A stretch of 64,000 nt of DNA, from positions 59,083,127 to 59,147,126 of the forward strand of contig CM019826.1 of the NCBI GenBank assembly GCA_009763385.1, in the 5' to 3' direction. Below the pieces are notes generated by a model, which did not search any database, was not told where the DNA came from, and was given only the letters and a program-made list of their open reading frames with translations. How positions within the stretch are numbered: position 1 is the stretch's first letter; each line of letters starts with the position of its first letter. A program made the translations under genes and the position numbers. The stretch is from Coix lacryma-jobi var. lacryma-jobi. Its lineage: Eukaryota > Streptophyta > Magnoliopsida > Poales > Poaceae. Below are positions 19,832 through 33,011 of this stretch, in pieces.

Positions 19832-22800
19832 TGCTCAAGCTATATCTGCCCACGGTCATGCCAGGTCGATCAGGCCCCGCCTGCCCTCGGACCATGTCAG
19901 GTTGCTCAGAATAGTTGCCCACAGTACAGCTGAGGCCCTGGGTGTTAGGCGTCAACATCTTCATCACCGGCTCGAATAACCTTACTCGGCTTCACGGGAG
20001 GTACTCCAACCTACTCCGTTAAGTGATTGACGCGTTCAATTTGACTGAAGGGACATTCCCGAACGGGTCCTATGCGACACAGACGGGAGACTACTAGCAC
20101 ACAGAACCCATGTCCTGCTGCTCTTACATCCCGCCCGGTCTCAAATTAATTATCACATGGTTATCTCAATGATAGCACAGGCTAATCATGATCATTATCC
20201 ACCTATATGCGGGAGACAGGAAATCACCTGACTTTTACCGGTCTAAGCAGGGCTAAGCATATAAATCGAGCCTAGACCTAGCAGGAATATCAAGATAATA
20301 ATTACTGGTGGACAAGGATAAGTAAGTAATGCATCAACGGTATCATTCAACTCCTATAACTTAATGCAACAATCATTATATTGACTCAATTGCATTTATA
20401 AAAGAATGGTAGGAGACTTAGAATGCTTCGGGGCTTGCCTGGGACACAACACTTAAGCTAGTGTTAGATGGCACCACTTCGGGAACATCACCGCTCCAGG
20501 AACTTGTGGGGTTCGTCAACACCATCTTTGGGCTTAGCTCCATCATCACGCACTTCACTTCACACATTCATTATCTAGCGTACCTAGCATGAGGTGCACA
20601 ATGCATATGTATGAACATACGGAATGTAACACATGATGTAAACATAAGGCATATAAAATACCTATAGCAAATTCTATCGACATAGCACCTAAGTTAATTT
20701 AACTTAAGAGCTAATGCAAGACACTAACAACCATGACCTAAGTAAGCCTATCATCAAACAACCAGCAGGTTACACACATTTAAAGGGTTATTTGGCTTAC
20801 TAATTAACTCATGGAAGTTAGACCTAACAAACAATTAAGTTGCACACACAAGTCACACTTCAAATTCTGGACAGCAGGACAGCAGTCTACTAATTTAAAC
20901 ATAACTCGAGCTACAAACATCCAAATAGGGCAAACTAAGACTTTCTGGAAAGCTCATAAGATTGCCTACAACTTTTCTATTCAACATAAGAGCTAATTCA
21001 GAGGTTAACCTACTCAAAAACAGAGACAAAGTAGCTCTGTCCAATTCTTGGACAGAAAAGCTGACAGAACTTCAGAGAAACATAACTCCAGAAATATTCA
21101 TCACATGATCATACAATTAGACATTCTAGAAAGCTTACAAAATTATCTAAAACTTTCTTATTATTAGCTAAAGGTAAATTAACAGTTAACCAAGTCAAAT
21201 AACAAGATTAGTGCAGCTCAGTCCACACATAGGTAGAACATGATGCAAACATCAACAACAACTTAAAACAACCATATCTAGAGATCCAGAGCACCAAAAG
21301 ACTTGATATAAGACTTGTTAAAAATATTATTAAGTTATCTACAACTCATTTATAATTATCTCAGGTTGATTAAGCAGTTTTCAAGGTCAAACAAGTCAAG
21401 AAAGGCACCTCTGTCCAGACTTGGACAGATTCAGCCACTTATATTAAAACAACAATAACTCAAGCTCTATATATCCAATAAGGGAGTTCTTGGACTTTAT
21501 AGAAATACTAGTAAAAGAACTACAACTTTGTTTTAAGCACCGACAGGTTATTCTACAGTTCTCTAACCCAAACAATACAAACAAGAAAATCTGTCCAGAC
21601 TTGGACAGATTTGGACAGTTAACTTTAAACACCTGTAACTCAAGTTCTAGACCACCAAAAGGTATGATCTAAGACAATTCAGAGAGATTATGAAAAACAC
21701 TACAACTCTTCTATTAACATCAAAGGATGATTTACGAGTTAAATTAGACCAACAGTTCACTGTATCAGATCTGCACTGAAAGCCTTAAATCCTGACAGCG
21801 AACTTCTAAAAACTATAACTCCCAAACCACTTGGCCTAAAGTCATGAAATTTCAGGACAAGCAAGATGTGAGAATTATCTACAGCTTTTATTTAGATCAC
21901 AACTATAGAAAACAACAGTTACATTACAAAGTAACCACTCCAACTGAAACCACACATGCAGTCCATTCAGCACATTGACATATCAATCTAGACTGGAACA
22001 GTAGCTGGTTACTTGGACCATAACTGAAGCTATACTCATCCAAAGGATACCAAACAAGACAATCTAGAAAGCTTATAAAGTTTCCTACTAATCATCTTTA
22101 AACATATCAGCATGAATCTCAAGTTAACATGGCCAAATTAATGCATTTCTCAAATCTGGTTTAGAAATTTCAGAGAACACCTATTTCTGAGGCAGAAATT
22201 TGCACAGCCATAACTTCTAATCCAATTGACCAAAAATCATGAACATTTAACACAAGCTAGATATGTAAGTTATCTACAACTTTTATATTATACCTATCCA
22301 CAGACACTATGATTTACATTACGAAATCATTGCCACAATAGAAACTGCTTCTGCAGCCCTTTCAGCATGGCTAGACATACAATCAACAGCTGAGAAATTA
22401 AATCATAACTAGAACTACATAAATCCAAAATACATGCAACAAGACATTTTGGAAAGATTATAAAATTATCTACCTTTCATCTTTAATCACCATAACATGA
22501 TTCATAAATTAAAAGGGTCTAGCATACACATTTACAGAATCTGGTCTAGGAATTTCAGAGAGCGGCTATTTCTGAACCCCAACTTTAAACAGTTGTATCT
22601 CCTAAACTACTAGGCCAAAAATCACCAAATTTTAACAGCAGCTAGATCATGCAATCCTATACAACTTTCGTATTGACCAAACCTACAACAAACAAGATTT
22701 AATTTACGAAACTAACACCTCAGCAGAATCTGTTCCGGCAGCAATTTCAGAAAAGCAATACATCGATTTATCAACTATTTGATTAACATGAGAGCACACA

Positions 22801-24088
22801 AATAAATCATTTGAAAATTCTCAGCCACCAAGAACATGAGTACACAATATACACAATCATCCACACACAACATTCATATACCATCTTCATCAAAAGACAA
22901 GGAACGGAGAGGGGAAAAAGGAGGAGGTCGACCTTCGGAGGGACTACTCGTCGCGGAGGCCGCTGCCTGCTGCTAGGGTTTGGAGCTGCTGGAGAGGGGG
23001 CCGGTCAGGCTAGGGTTAGGGCACCGGGCTGCTGCTGGCCTTGCTGCTGGTCGGCAGCTGCTGTACCTGCTGCTCTGCTGCTCTTCATTAACTCGGCCAT
23101 GGAGAGGGGAGAGAAAAGCTGGAGGAAGAGAGGGAGGGCGCCATGGAGGAGAGCTGTTGTTGCTGGCCTCCCTGTTGGGCGACCAGGACAGGAAGGATGG
23201 AGGAGAAATAGAGGGGCGCTAAGGAGGAGAGCTGCTGCCCTGAAGCTGCCGGCCATGGGAGGAAGGGAGAGGAAGGGGATGCTGCCATGGAGGAGGGAGC
23301 AGCAAGGAAGAAGAGAGGGGAGGAGAGGCAGACCGAGTGGAAGAGGGGGAGAGGCCGTGCTCGGCCTTTTTACCGAGGAGAGGAGGGGCGCGCCAGGAGG
23401 AGGTGTCGCCTCGGGAAAAGGCACGACAAATTTTTTTTTGGAGAATTTCTTTCCCAAAATGGCATGTTTCCGGAAACTTTCGGTCAAACTCCAAAATTGC
23501 GAACACTACTCAAACGAACTCTGATTTCGATGAAACCAATTTTGTTGTCGCCGTCTCGACGAGTACTCTGACTTTCGTTAAAGGCACTTGGTCAGATTCC
23601 CAACGGTTTGCCCGGTAACGATCGTCGACGGCAGCTTCGCGGTGACCGAAATTCCAAATTTCGCGGTACAGACTAAACCAATTTCCGGAACGTGAAAACC
23701 GTGTTGTATCTCATCTTGCGAGCTAGTTTTCACAATTTTTGGCACCGATCCAGGTCGCGGCCATAAAACAAAATTTGTTCCTCTCGAACTGTACTACAAC
23801 TTTCATTTAAGGCGCTCTAACATGCGAACATCCGAAACTACCGTTCAACGCCGGTCAAAGCAATCACCCGGTAGGATCCGAATTAGGGTTTCTCGTCGGT
23901 CTGAACATTTTCTGGTCATCTGCTCAACACGGAACTTTAATAACTTTCGATCGTGAGTCGATATATAGTTGATTGGGCATGATTGTGACACTTGATTGAA
24001 TTCAAATGATTTTCTTCATTGTCACTCGACATACCATATTTGTGTTGAACGGACTACTTAACTGACGGCGAACACCTGGGGTGTTACA
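19832..24088 (-). mobile_element. Fragment C: long LTR of a Tekay-like Gypsy element, minus strand, 3' part missing
   Basis: The right end reads TGTAACACCCCAGGTG on the minus strand, matching the start of LTR D at 58422. Near 19850-20060 it is the reverse complement of the D segment at about 61330-61560. It stops at E2, whose insertion removed the last roughly 0.9 kb from view. It has a GC-rich block (22900-23420) and a long AT-rich part with degenerate repeats (20800-22700). On the right it abuts E3 gag; CAACA (24089-24093) is the probable target duplication. Whether it belongs to a full element or a solo LTR cannot be told here. Confidence 0.8.
20800..22700. repeat. Degenerate tandem repeats in fragment C
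   Basis: About ten diverged copies of a roughly 150-200 bp unit. Each has the order ATAACTC(A/C)AG..CTA..CATCCAAA, GA(A)AGCTTA.AA(A)ATTATCTACAACTTT and TTAACAGTT. Some units also carry the inverted repeat CTGTCC..TTGGACAG (near 21036, 21411 and 21590). No coding sequence seen. Confidence 0.6.
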
Positions 24089-26062
24089 CAACAAACACCC
24101 CATCCTTGGTTTTAGGCTTGAGAGGCTCTTTGGGTGGAATCTTGGTAAGTTTGGGAGTAGTGGTGGAGTTGGGCTTCTCACTCGGGTTAAGACCACTCGA
24201 CTCTCCAATCTTGCTAAAAGAGGAAGCACACTCAACACCCTGAGCAAAACCTACACCATGACCTCCAGCAGCACGCTTGAATTGGGCTATCATCATCCCA
24301 AGCTGCGGCTCACCACAAGACACCCATGACAAGATGATCCAAAGGTATGTGTTTTCTTCCTCGGTTTGCATCTTGTCAAGCTTCACGTTTGCAATCTCCA
24401 TCTCCAAACCCTCACACAAAGCGCATCTAGGCACACAAGTGCTACCCGAGCTGGCCTTCTCAAGAGACACAATCTTGGCATTCTTCTCTGCCAACTCAAA
24501 TTGCAAGCCTGCACAAGGCTTGCATGCACCCAACAACACGGGCCTAGCCCTCAGCTCATCCACCTCTCCAACCAAAGAAGCATACTTACTTCTCAAAGTG
24601 AGAAGGTCAGTCATGTGCTTGGAGCACATCTCACACGTACTCACCCTCCTCAGAGACAACTACGGTGGACTTGGCAAACTCAAGCTCCTTCACCGTATCC
24701 TCCCACTTCTGCCTAAACTCCTTCCGCTCTCTAGCAGCACGCCTAAGCAACTTGTCTTGACTAAGAAGAGCGGCAGTAAGTTTCTTGACCTCAGCAGAAA
24801 GCTTGTCAGGGGTCTGAGATACCTGGGAGGTGTCATCGTCGTCGTCATCATCCCGAGGGGTCTCCTCCAGCTGGCTATCGACCTCCTTGCCGAGGGCCAT
24901 GGTGCGAAAGCCCTCGTTGTCGGAGAAGAAGTAGAAACTTGTCCTCGATCCTCTTCTTCTTCTTGGACTCGTCGTCGCTTGAGGCAGCGGAGTCATCATC
25001 CGAGTCGTCGATGTCACTGAGCGTGGTGAAGAAAGCACGCTGCTCAGCCTAGGCCTTCTCCAAGTACTTCTTCTTGATGTACTCCTTGTTGAAGCCGCCC
25101 TTCCGCTTGTGCTTCGCGGGGACGTGTTTCTCCTTGCGCTTGCCGGAGTCGTACTTGTGCCCATGATCGCCCTTCCCAAAAGCTTGCTTGTTCTTCTTGG
25201 GACAGTTGGCGGTGAAGTGGTCGGGGTCGCCGCACTCAAAGCATCCAGAGCGTCCTCCTCCACGGCGACGATTCATGCGGTTATTGTCAAACCGCGAGAA
25301 CCGATTGGCAAGCAAAGCCAACTCATCACCCCCCATGAACTCTAGCTGCTCCTCTGTGATAGAAAGAAGAGAAGAAAGTGCAAAGCCTCCAGAGGGGTTA
25401 GCAGAAGAGCCAGAAAGCAAAGCCATCGACGGGCCAGAAGGATTCTCATAAGAAGCCCTTGTCATGGCGTCAATCTCACTGGACTTGAGCTTACTAAAGA
25501 GCTCATCGCATGTGATGGTCTCATAGTTAGGCGATTCGATGATCGCCTGGACCTTTGAGTCCCACACTGAACGATCGAGAGTATGCAAAAGCTTGAGAGC
25601 CCTCTCATGATCGTCGAAAGGCAACAACTCCTTGTTAGCCCTCATCCTGTTGACAATCACCTGAAAGCGAGCGAATAAACTTTCTATGCTCTCGCCAGGC
25701 ATATGTCTAAAGTTCTCATACTCCCACTTTTGCGACTCGTAGAGACGGGATTTGACTTGAGTGGTTCCCTCTTGGAAGCGCATGAGGGTCGCCAAAATCT
25801 CACGAGCCGTGGGGAGGTGAGAAATGCGATCAAACTCAAACATGCTCAAACAGGAGAAAATAGCATTACGGGCTCGGCTATTGGCATCGTGCTCATCGAT
25901 CTGCAGTTGAGTCACATGAGCAACCAAGACCTCGTAATCTTCCTTGTTGCAAATCACCCAGACAGAAGCACCCATGCTCTGAAGATAGGCCGACATGCGT
26001 ATCTTCCAATACGCATAGTTCGTCCCATCGAAAAACGGCGGTTTGCCTACGCCGCGATCCAT
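24089..26062 (-). pseudogene. gag: E3 gag, interrupted and frameshifted
   Basis: Starts MDRGVGKPPFFDGTNYAYWK like E2 and keeps the CCHC knuckle CFECGDPDHFTANC. A TAG at 25049-25051 replaces the CAG present in E2 (EKAQAEQ). The rest is spread over two other frames (25263-24631 and 24659-24084), so at least two indels follow. The gene is then broken by fragment C at 24089. E3 keeps Cys where E2 has its TGA. Confidence 0.87.
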
Positions 26063-26111
26063 GTCACCTTCTGTGGATCTGGAACCGGCTAAGGTGGAAG
26101 ATCCTTAACCC

Positions 26112-26123
26112 GCTCTGATACCA
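26112..26123 (-). other. Primer binding site of E3
   Basis: Reverse complement is TGGTATCAGAGC, the canonical initiator tRNA-Met site, two bases from the LTR edge. Confidence 0.85.
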
Positions 26124-26125
26124 AT

Positions 26126-28206
26126 TGAAGGACCGAAAATGCTAAAGCAAGTCTATCAGAGGGGGGTGAATGGGAGCCTAAAAATTTCTCTCGAAACTTC
26201 GGCCTCTGTCCCGAAAATCAACCCCCAAAAGCTTCGATCGAAACGTGATGCCCACGACCCTTGGAAGAGGGTGGATGATCCCTAGGATCACAGCGAGGCA
26301 CCACAAGACAAGAGCAAATCAAACACCAAAAGCTTCGGCTCAAGTTTAACTCTAAAAACCGACCCTCGGACGTAGATGGTAGGCTACGTCGAGAATTCTC
26401 CAAATACCTATGCTAAAAAGTAGCAAAGATACCTAGAGAGGTTCCTTGGTTAACTATAGGGCCAAACGAGAAGTCCGAAAACCAAACAGAAAAGCCGAGA
26501 GACCAAACGCACTGAAAAAGACAAGTCTGCGAGTTCCCGGACTGTCCACGGGTACGGTCCCGGACTGTCCGGCTCAACTGCGGACTGTCCGCGAGGGGAT
26601 GGCGGACTGTCCGCCGGCAGAATCCCCGAAACAGCACTGCTGCTGAAAGTCCCTGGTCGACACGCGGACTGTCCGCGATCGACTACGGCGGACTGTCCGC
26701 CGTTCAACCAAAAACCAAACAGTCGAAGAACACAGCCACTGATCTGGTCGTCCCCGACGCGCAGACTGTCCGCGGGGTGGGCGATGGACTGTCCGCGACC
26801 ACCCAGTGAGGGCAATTTTGGTTGCCCTCAACTCAAATCTTCCCCAAACCGATTCAAATCAAAATCCCTTGTTCCCAAACTTGGAGAAGATGATCACGAG
26901 GTAGTTAGGAGACTACCCCCAAGAAATCATCCGCTCAAATCAACTCAATCAACGGAAAATCGAAGGGGAAGGTGTATGAACTGAAAAAGCGCCACGAAAC
27001 TTGAATCGACCCGATCTACTTGTTCGTGAGGAGTTAGATGAATCCCTTCGGTGGAAATGATCTCCTCACATCAAAGAACAAGTTGATTCAAGTGGATTCG
27101 AAAAAGACGCAACGTAGAGGGAGATCGAGTGACGGGAAAATCGTGGAGAAACTAAGAACGCGAAGAACAAATTCAAAACGCGAATCAAACCACGAATTTG
27201 CAACTGTGTGGCTACCACACGCTACAACAGTGAGATTATGGTCTCACTTCCTCAAAATCTCATGAACACAGAGGTATGGTTTTGTGCGGATCTCAGTAGC
27301 TACAGCAGGTATTGGGAGAGCAGGGAAACCTAGAAGGCAGAATAGCAAATGACTGAGATGATTTGGGAGTTGGGTGTCTCCCCCTACTTATCCTAATTCT
27401 AATTCCCACTCTACCCCCTAACTAATTACAAAGCGAACCAGCTAAACCCTAAGGTTATTCTGGACCAACTCGAAGAAGATGCTGATCCGACGGCCACGCC
27501 CGCACAACTGGTAGCGTTGCCTCGACGCAACCTCACCGATTGCTGCCACGTGCCGCCACCGCTCTGCTCGTCCTTTTCACAGACCTCGCCCGTGGTTTTA
27601 AGGCTGAAACCGGGAAACCTGTCTTCACGACCATCCCCCGGTTTTGAGGCCAAAACCGGGAAACCCGACGTCCATCGCCTGAGTTTTGTGGCCCAAACTC
27701 AGAAACCCGCCAGCGCCCAGGTTTTGAGGCCCAAACCTGGAAACCGTCCTTAGCCTAAGTTTTGTGGCCCAAACTCGGCAAACCCACAGCACCCAGGTTT
27801 TGTGGCCCAAACCTGGAAACCGTCCACCCGGTGGTTTTTCTGTGGCTCAATCACCAAACTGACGCCGTAGAGGGGATGCACCGCCCGTGCACCCCATCCA
27901 CCGACACATGTCCCTAGGTCCTCAACCCGAGCAACACCGTGCCCCGCAAGTCTCCGCTCATCGCTGTCCCAGGCTGTCAGCCACCACAGCTGATCCTTAG
28001 GCCACCGGTCCCTCAGTCCAAGCCTCACGTCCGCCCTTCACCGCTCCCGGTCCGTCGGCACGGCACGTCTCTACTTGACCTTCACCTTGCCATCGATCAC
28101 TGTCTCTGTGCTCGACACCTGCACAACACAAGCCAAAGAACATGCGCATCAAACCCGTTGACAATCACTCATCACTCAAGATTGGGCATACACCCATGTA
28201 TCCGCA
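26126..28206 (-). repeat. 5' LTR of E3 (2081 bp)
   Basis: Plus-strand ends TGAAGGACC and ATCCGCA. It holds GCGGACTGTCCGC palindromes (about 26530-26785) and the stem-loop array (27589-27816). Sequence is close to the E2 LTR throughout. Confidence 0.9.
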
Positions 28207-28581
28207 GAATCAACAAGGCTATAAGAGTCACCCTTGCAAACAACCACTACTACCGGCGTTATAGGATGCATTTATGAGCTATCAAGTCTAAGCACCACGC
28301 TTACACTATCCAACTACTCTAACTCTAGCACAACTAGAATTAAAGTACTCAAAAGAGAGTCATAAACCTTAAGAATAATAAGAACAATGGCTCAAACTTA
28401 AATATAGACGTTGATTACCGAAACAATCGTTGAAGCAAGTTGAAGATGAACTTGAATCCGCAGGTACAAGATGAAGAAGTTGATCTGACAGGCCGAAGCT
28501 CCTTCTTGATCTTTTCCTCTCTCTCTCTATCTTCTAGTTCTAGTATAAGACTAGGTTCTAAACCTAAACTAGAGGGGTATC
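28207..28581. other. Unassigned stretch between E3 and the CACTA element
   Basis: 375 bp without a convincing frame, a CT-rich tract near 28510-28535, and no match to the other repeats in the window. It is probably the sequence that E3 and the CACTA element inserted into, or a remnant of another repeat. Confidence 0.4.
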
Positions 28582-28599
28582 CACTACTACAGAATTGAA

Positions 28600-28800
28600 T
28601 ATGCGCAGCGTTGCCTAAATGGGCTCCGTGGCGGGCACAGTTTTTGCCCGCCATGGTTATTCGGTGGCCGGCCTGGAGTGGCCGGCCGCCGAAGCGCCCG
28701 CTGTGGTTAATAATTAACCGCAGCGGGCGACGTAAGTAGCCCGCTGCGGTTAAAGATGATTAACCACAGCGGGCTCCTTATGTTGCCCGCTTCGGTTGTT
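28600..28800. promoter_or_regulatory. CACTA left subterminal repeats and promoter of the transposase gene
   Basis: Inverted pairs of GCCCGCTGCGGTTAA and TTAACCGCAGCGGGC separated by 2-15 bp, for example about 28695-28729 and 28737-28776. Such repeats are binding sites of the CACTA-encoded DNA-binding protein. A TATA-like CTATTTAAG follows at 28805-28813. Confidence 0.75.
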
Positions 28801-29208
28801 ACAGGCTATTTAAGCCGCCGCCGCCAGCACAAACGAACCCGATCATCTTCTTCCTCTAGAAAAAAATGGGGGGAGAAGTTTTGCCGAATTTTTGCCCCAA
28901 ATAACTTGTTTTTGAGGTTTATTTGTTTGATTTGGAGGAGAAGTACTCCACAAGAGGTACCTAGATGATCTCCACCCTCTTTCCCCTCTCTTTTTCTCTC
29001 TTTTTAGCCTCCTTTTTAGATCTAGTTTCATGGTGAGAGAAAACTGGTATTTGTTTGTCTAAGTTCATCATGGATGCATTAATTTTATTTGTCGTCGTTA
29101 TTTCTGTCCCTAGATTTAACATAAATATAATAAATTATTATTTTTTCTAATTCATCTTTGTTTTGTGATTCTCATGATGTGTGTAATTAATTAAGGATCG
29201 CAGGTACA

Positions 29209-32200
29209 ATGGACCGGTCAGAATGGATGTATAAGATCAATAGAGTACTTGATGTACATATCTCGTTGAAGTGAGAAAGTTTATTGCCGCTGTGAAAGAT
29301 GACCGTGAGAGATCGAACCAGACGACAATCATATGTCCATGTCATCGCTGCAAGAATCTGACCGCCTTCAAAGACAAAGGCACAGTGCAATCTTATTTGA
29401 TTTGTTTTGGTTTCATAGAGGATTACACAGTTTGGACTCATCATGGCGAGAGATTCGATCCGAGTGTCGGGGTGGCATCTGGAGTAAACTCAGCGTCGAC
29501 GACGACGGTGAACCAAGATCTTGGAGCGTACGTCTCATCAGCAACAGTAGCGCCTGCCTTGAGTGACAGTAGTGCTCGTGACCACATTGATGTGGAGGAT
29601 GTACTCCAGGATATGACAGATGATGGTGGTGGAGATGTTGAGGATGCTACAGTGCAGGACCCTGCGGATGTGCAGCTGTTTCAGGATTTACTCAACCACA
29701 TCGACGAAGACGACGTCCTATATGGCTCCCCGAAGTGGCTGGAAAATTTCAAACAGATGAAGCAGGCATCACTTGATCCTTTATATAAGGACGGCGGGGA
29801 ATGTCCGAAGGATTGCACGGTGCTCCGTTTCAACCTCCACATGTTGATGATGAAGGCTCGACATGGGTGGTCAGACAGTAGCTTTGATGAGCTATTAGGT
29901 TACCTTGCCAAAACATTCCCAACGAGTAACAAGATTCCAACAAATACGTATCGGGCAAAGAAGCTTATCCGGCCAGTGGCGATGAAGCTTAGAAAGTTAG
30001 ATGCCTGCCCTAACCACTGCATCCTCTATCGGGGCACAAAGTATGAGAATTTGACGAGCTGTTCGCACTGTGGCACCAGTCGCTACAAGAGAAATGCAGG
30101 CTGTCGCATGGATGCAGACGACGATGAGGCCTTGCGAGGTGGTCAAAGGAAGAAGAAGAAGGGTGGCAAGAAGAGCAGTGCTGCAGCCAATCGCATCTCG
30201 GCTCAACAGCAGGACGAGGAAGAAAAGGGTTACACGCTGAGGAGAAGTCCGACACTGTCGGTGTGGTACATGCCAGTGATGGACCGCCTGCGTGCGCTAT
30301 TTGGGAACCCAGAGGACGCGAAGCTCATGTCCTGGCATGCATCAGCTGACCGCTTGAAGGATGATGGCATGCTGCGGCACCCCTCCGATGGCCAGCAATG
30401 GAAAGATTTTGACATGGCCTACCCGCAATTTGGCAAAGATCCCAAGAACGTTCGGTTCGCGCTGAGCACCGACGGGATGAATCCGTTCGGCGAGCTGAGT
30501 AGCTCCCACAGCACCGGGCCGGTCGTACTGACCATTTACAACCTACCTCCCCATCTATGTCAGAGGCGCATGTATCTTCTGCTGACCATGCTTATTTCAG
30601 GACCGAAGCAGCCTAGCAACGATATCGATGTTTTCCTGGAGCCGGTAATGGAGGAAATGAAGGAGCTATTTGATGTTGGGGTCGAGATGCTGGATGCGTC
30701 CCTCAAGGAGAAGTTCACCCTAAAAGCCATCATCTTTTTCACCATCACCGACTACCCCGGCCTCTTCTCACTGTCGGGGCAGATCAAAGGGAAGATCGGC
30801 TGCGTAATGTGCATCGACGGGACATGCTACACTTACCTCAAGGGATCGAACAAGATGGTCTACATGAGGCACAGGCGGTTCCTTCCGAAAAGGCACAGAT
30901 ATAGAAGAAGTGTCATGAATCAATTGTTCGATGATCAGGGCGAGCCACAAGGTGAACCACCGGCGCAGACTAGTTGGGGGCCAAAGGTGTATGAGATGGT
31001 GAAGGATATTGATCAGATCGAGTTCGGGAAGAAGAAGAAGCCACCAGAGGAGGGGACAAAACAAACGAGGAAGCAAAAGCGAGACACGACGGAGGAAGCG
31101 TCGCAGGCTGTCCTCTCTGTTCCTTTCAAGAAGAGGTCGATTTTCTTCGAGTACCTGTCATATTGGAAGACACTGAAAACACCCCATGCCATCGACTACA
31201 TGCATCTCAAGAAGAAAGTCTTTGATAGCACGATCGGTGTCCTGCTGAACATCCCGGGCAAGACGAAGGATGGTCTGAAGTCACGGACGGATCTTCTGAA
31301 CCAGGGCATCAGGAAGGACCTTCACCCTGGGTCACCTCATAATGGTAAAATCGATCTTCCAGGTGCGGCCTACAACCTAAGGCATGACGAGAAGACTGCT
31401 ATGCTCAAGCTTCTCAGGGGTATCAAGGTGCCGACCGGTTTCTCTTCCCACATCAAGAGCCTCGTCTCCTTGAAAGACCTCACATTGACCGGCTACAACG
31501 CACATGACTGCCACATCATGCTGACGGTGTTCCTTCCAATTGTGATAAGGGTTATCGGTCTAGAGTACGTGAAGATGGTGGTCACTCGGATATCATACTT
31601 CTTTAACCGCATCACGCAGAAGGTCATCGGTAAGGCTAACCTCCCTGCCCTGAAGGACTTCATCGCGGAGACCCTTTGCCAGCTAGAGATGTGCTTTCCC
31701 CCGTCATATTTTGATATTATGGTACACCTGATGATGCACATGGTGGATCAGATCGAGCAACTGGGCCCCGTGTACCTGCACGAGATGTGGACGTACGAGC
31801 GGTTCATGTCCACCCTCAACAGATATGTTCATAACCGTGCTCACCCGGAGGGCTCTATGATCGAGGCGTACACAACCGAGGAGGCAGTGAACTTGTGTGT
31901 GAGGTACATAAAAGATGGGAGGGTGATTGGGTTGCCTGTCCATCAGCACGACGAGAGAACCGCGGGCATGGGGTGCACGGGCCGAAAAGTACGCATGGAC
32001 ATACCATACAAGGAGGTTGAACAAGCTCATTACAACATCCTTCATCAGTTGGTGAGCGTGGAGAAATATGTCGAGAGGCACATAGAAGAGATCCGCGTCG
32101 CTAATGACGGACAACGTATAGAGGCATGGGTCCAGAACGAGCACAGGAACAATTTCATAGACTGGCTCAAAGAGCAACACGTACCCCTAGAAAGATGCCC

Positions 32201-32819
32201 TGATGATGAAGATACGGAGACCGTGCCGAAGCTTGTGCTAGGCCTGTCAAGCCAAGTCACGACGTGGCAAGGGTACGATGTGAAGGGGTACAGGTTCCAT
32301 ACGAAAGACAAGGACAAGTAGAGCGCGGCACAGAACTGTGGTGTTCGATATGAGGGCGTCGACGAGGCCACAAACACGAGGACGCAATACTATGGGCAGA
32401 TCGAAGAAATATGGGAACTTGACTATGGCAAGGACGTATGTGTAACCGTCTTTCGGTGCCACTGGGTAAAACCCCAAGCGGTTGCGGTTGACAGTTTCGG
32501 GCTAACCACCGTGAACCTCAAAAGTATCGGGTACAAAGATGACCAATGGGTAGTTGCAACCAATATCACGCAAGTGGCCTACTATATCTATCTAGAGGAC
32601 CCAAAGAGGCATGTGGTCGTGTTAGGAAAGCAGCGGATTGTTGGAGCTGATGGGGTCCAAAGCCCAAAACAATACAACAACTATGTAGAGCTCCAACTTT
32701 TTACCGATTTTGCAAAGAAGATCAAGGTCGTCGAGGACCGTTGCAACAAGAGCAGTATGAAGCCCTGGGCCCGTCCCGATGGTGAGAAGTGGTCCGTGAA
32801 AGCGCCAACACCAAAATGA
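29209..32819 (+). pseudogene. CACTA TNP2-type transposase, with an N-terminal frameshift and one internal TAG
   Basis: The ATG at 29209 gives MDRSEWMYKINR, but the frame must shift between about 29240 and 29262 to reach the long frame open from 29253. That frame holds the Transposase_21/TNP2 core (FALSTDGMNPFGE, TIYNLPPHLCQ, KGKIGCVMC) at about residues 390-530 and a DUF4218-type part (YLHEMWTYERFMSTLNRYVH, near 31775). A TAG at 32319-32321 interrupts it, and the same frame continues with a DUF4216-type part (YYGQIEEIWELDYG, FRCHWV, SIGYKDDQWVVA) to TGA at 32817-32819. A polyadenylation-like AATAAA is at 32846-32851. It would cut and join the transposon ends; here it is inactive unless recoded. 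Confidence 0.85.
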
Positions 32820-33011
32820 GATGTATATATGCCACACGTCTATGTAATAAAGTAGTGGAAGTTAACTTATAATATCATTCTGTAATAATATGAAAAAGTG
32901 AACTTATGAAAAGTTATTAATAAAAGTTATTATTAATAATAATAAGTTAGTATTATTAAGTTAGTACTAATAAGCTATTATTAAGTTAGTATTATTATGA
33001 AGTTACTGTAC
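32820..33011. other. AT-rich 3' region after the transposase gene
   Basis: Holds AATAAA and repeated TAAGTTAGTATTATTA-like units. No gene. Confidence 0.5.

Larger units (their letters stand above)
24089..28206 (-). mobile_element. Element E3: minus-strand Copia retrotransposon, only gag and 5' LTR in view
   Basis: 5' LTR 28206-26126, primer binding site, and gag up to 24089, where fragment C interrupts it. Pol and the 3' LTR must lie left of the window. It belongs to the same family as E2 by LTR ends, gag and arrays. The right flank after the LTR is GAATC (28207-28211), the expected target duplication. Confidence 0.88.

Noticed and set aside
28207..28581. Possible host gene exon between E3 and the CACTA element
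   Set aside because: No frame of useful length, no clear splice sites and no recognisable protein.
32511..32819. Separate small gene after the CACTA transposase
   Set aside because: It is in the transposase frame after a single TAG and matches the DUF4216-type C-terminus, so it is part of that gene.
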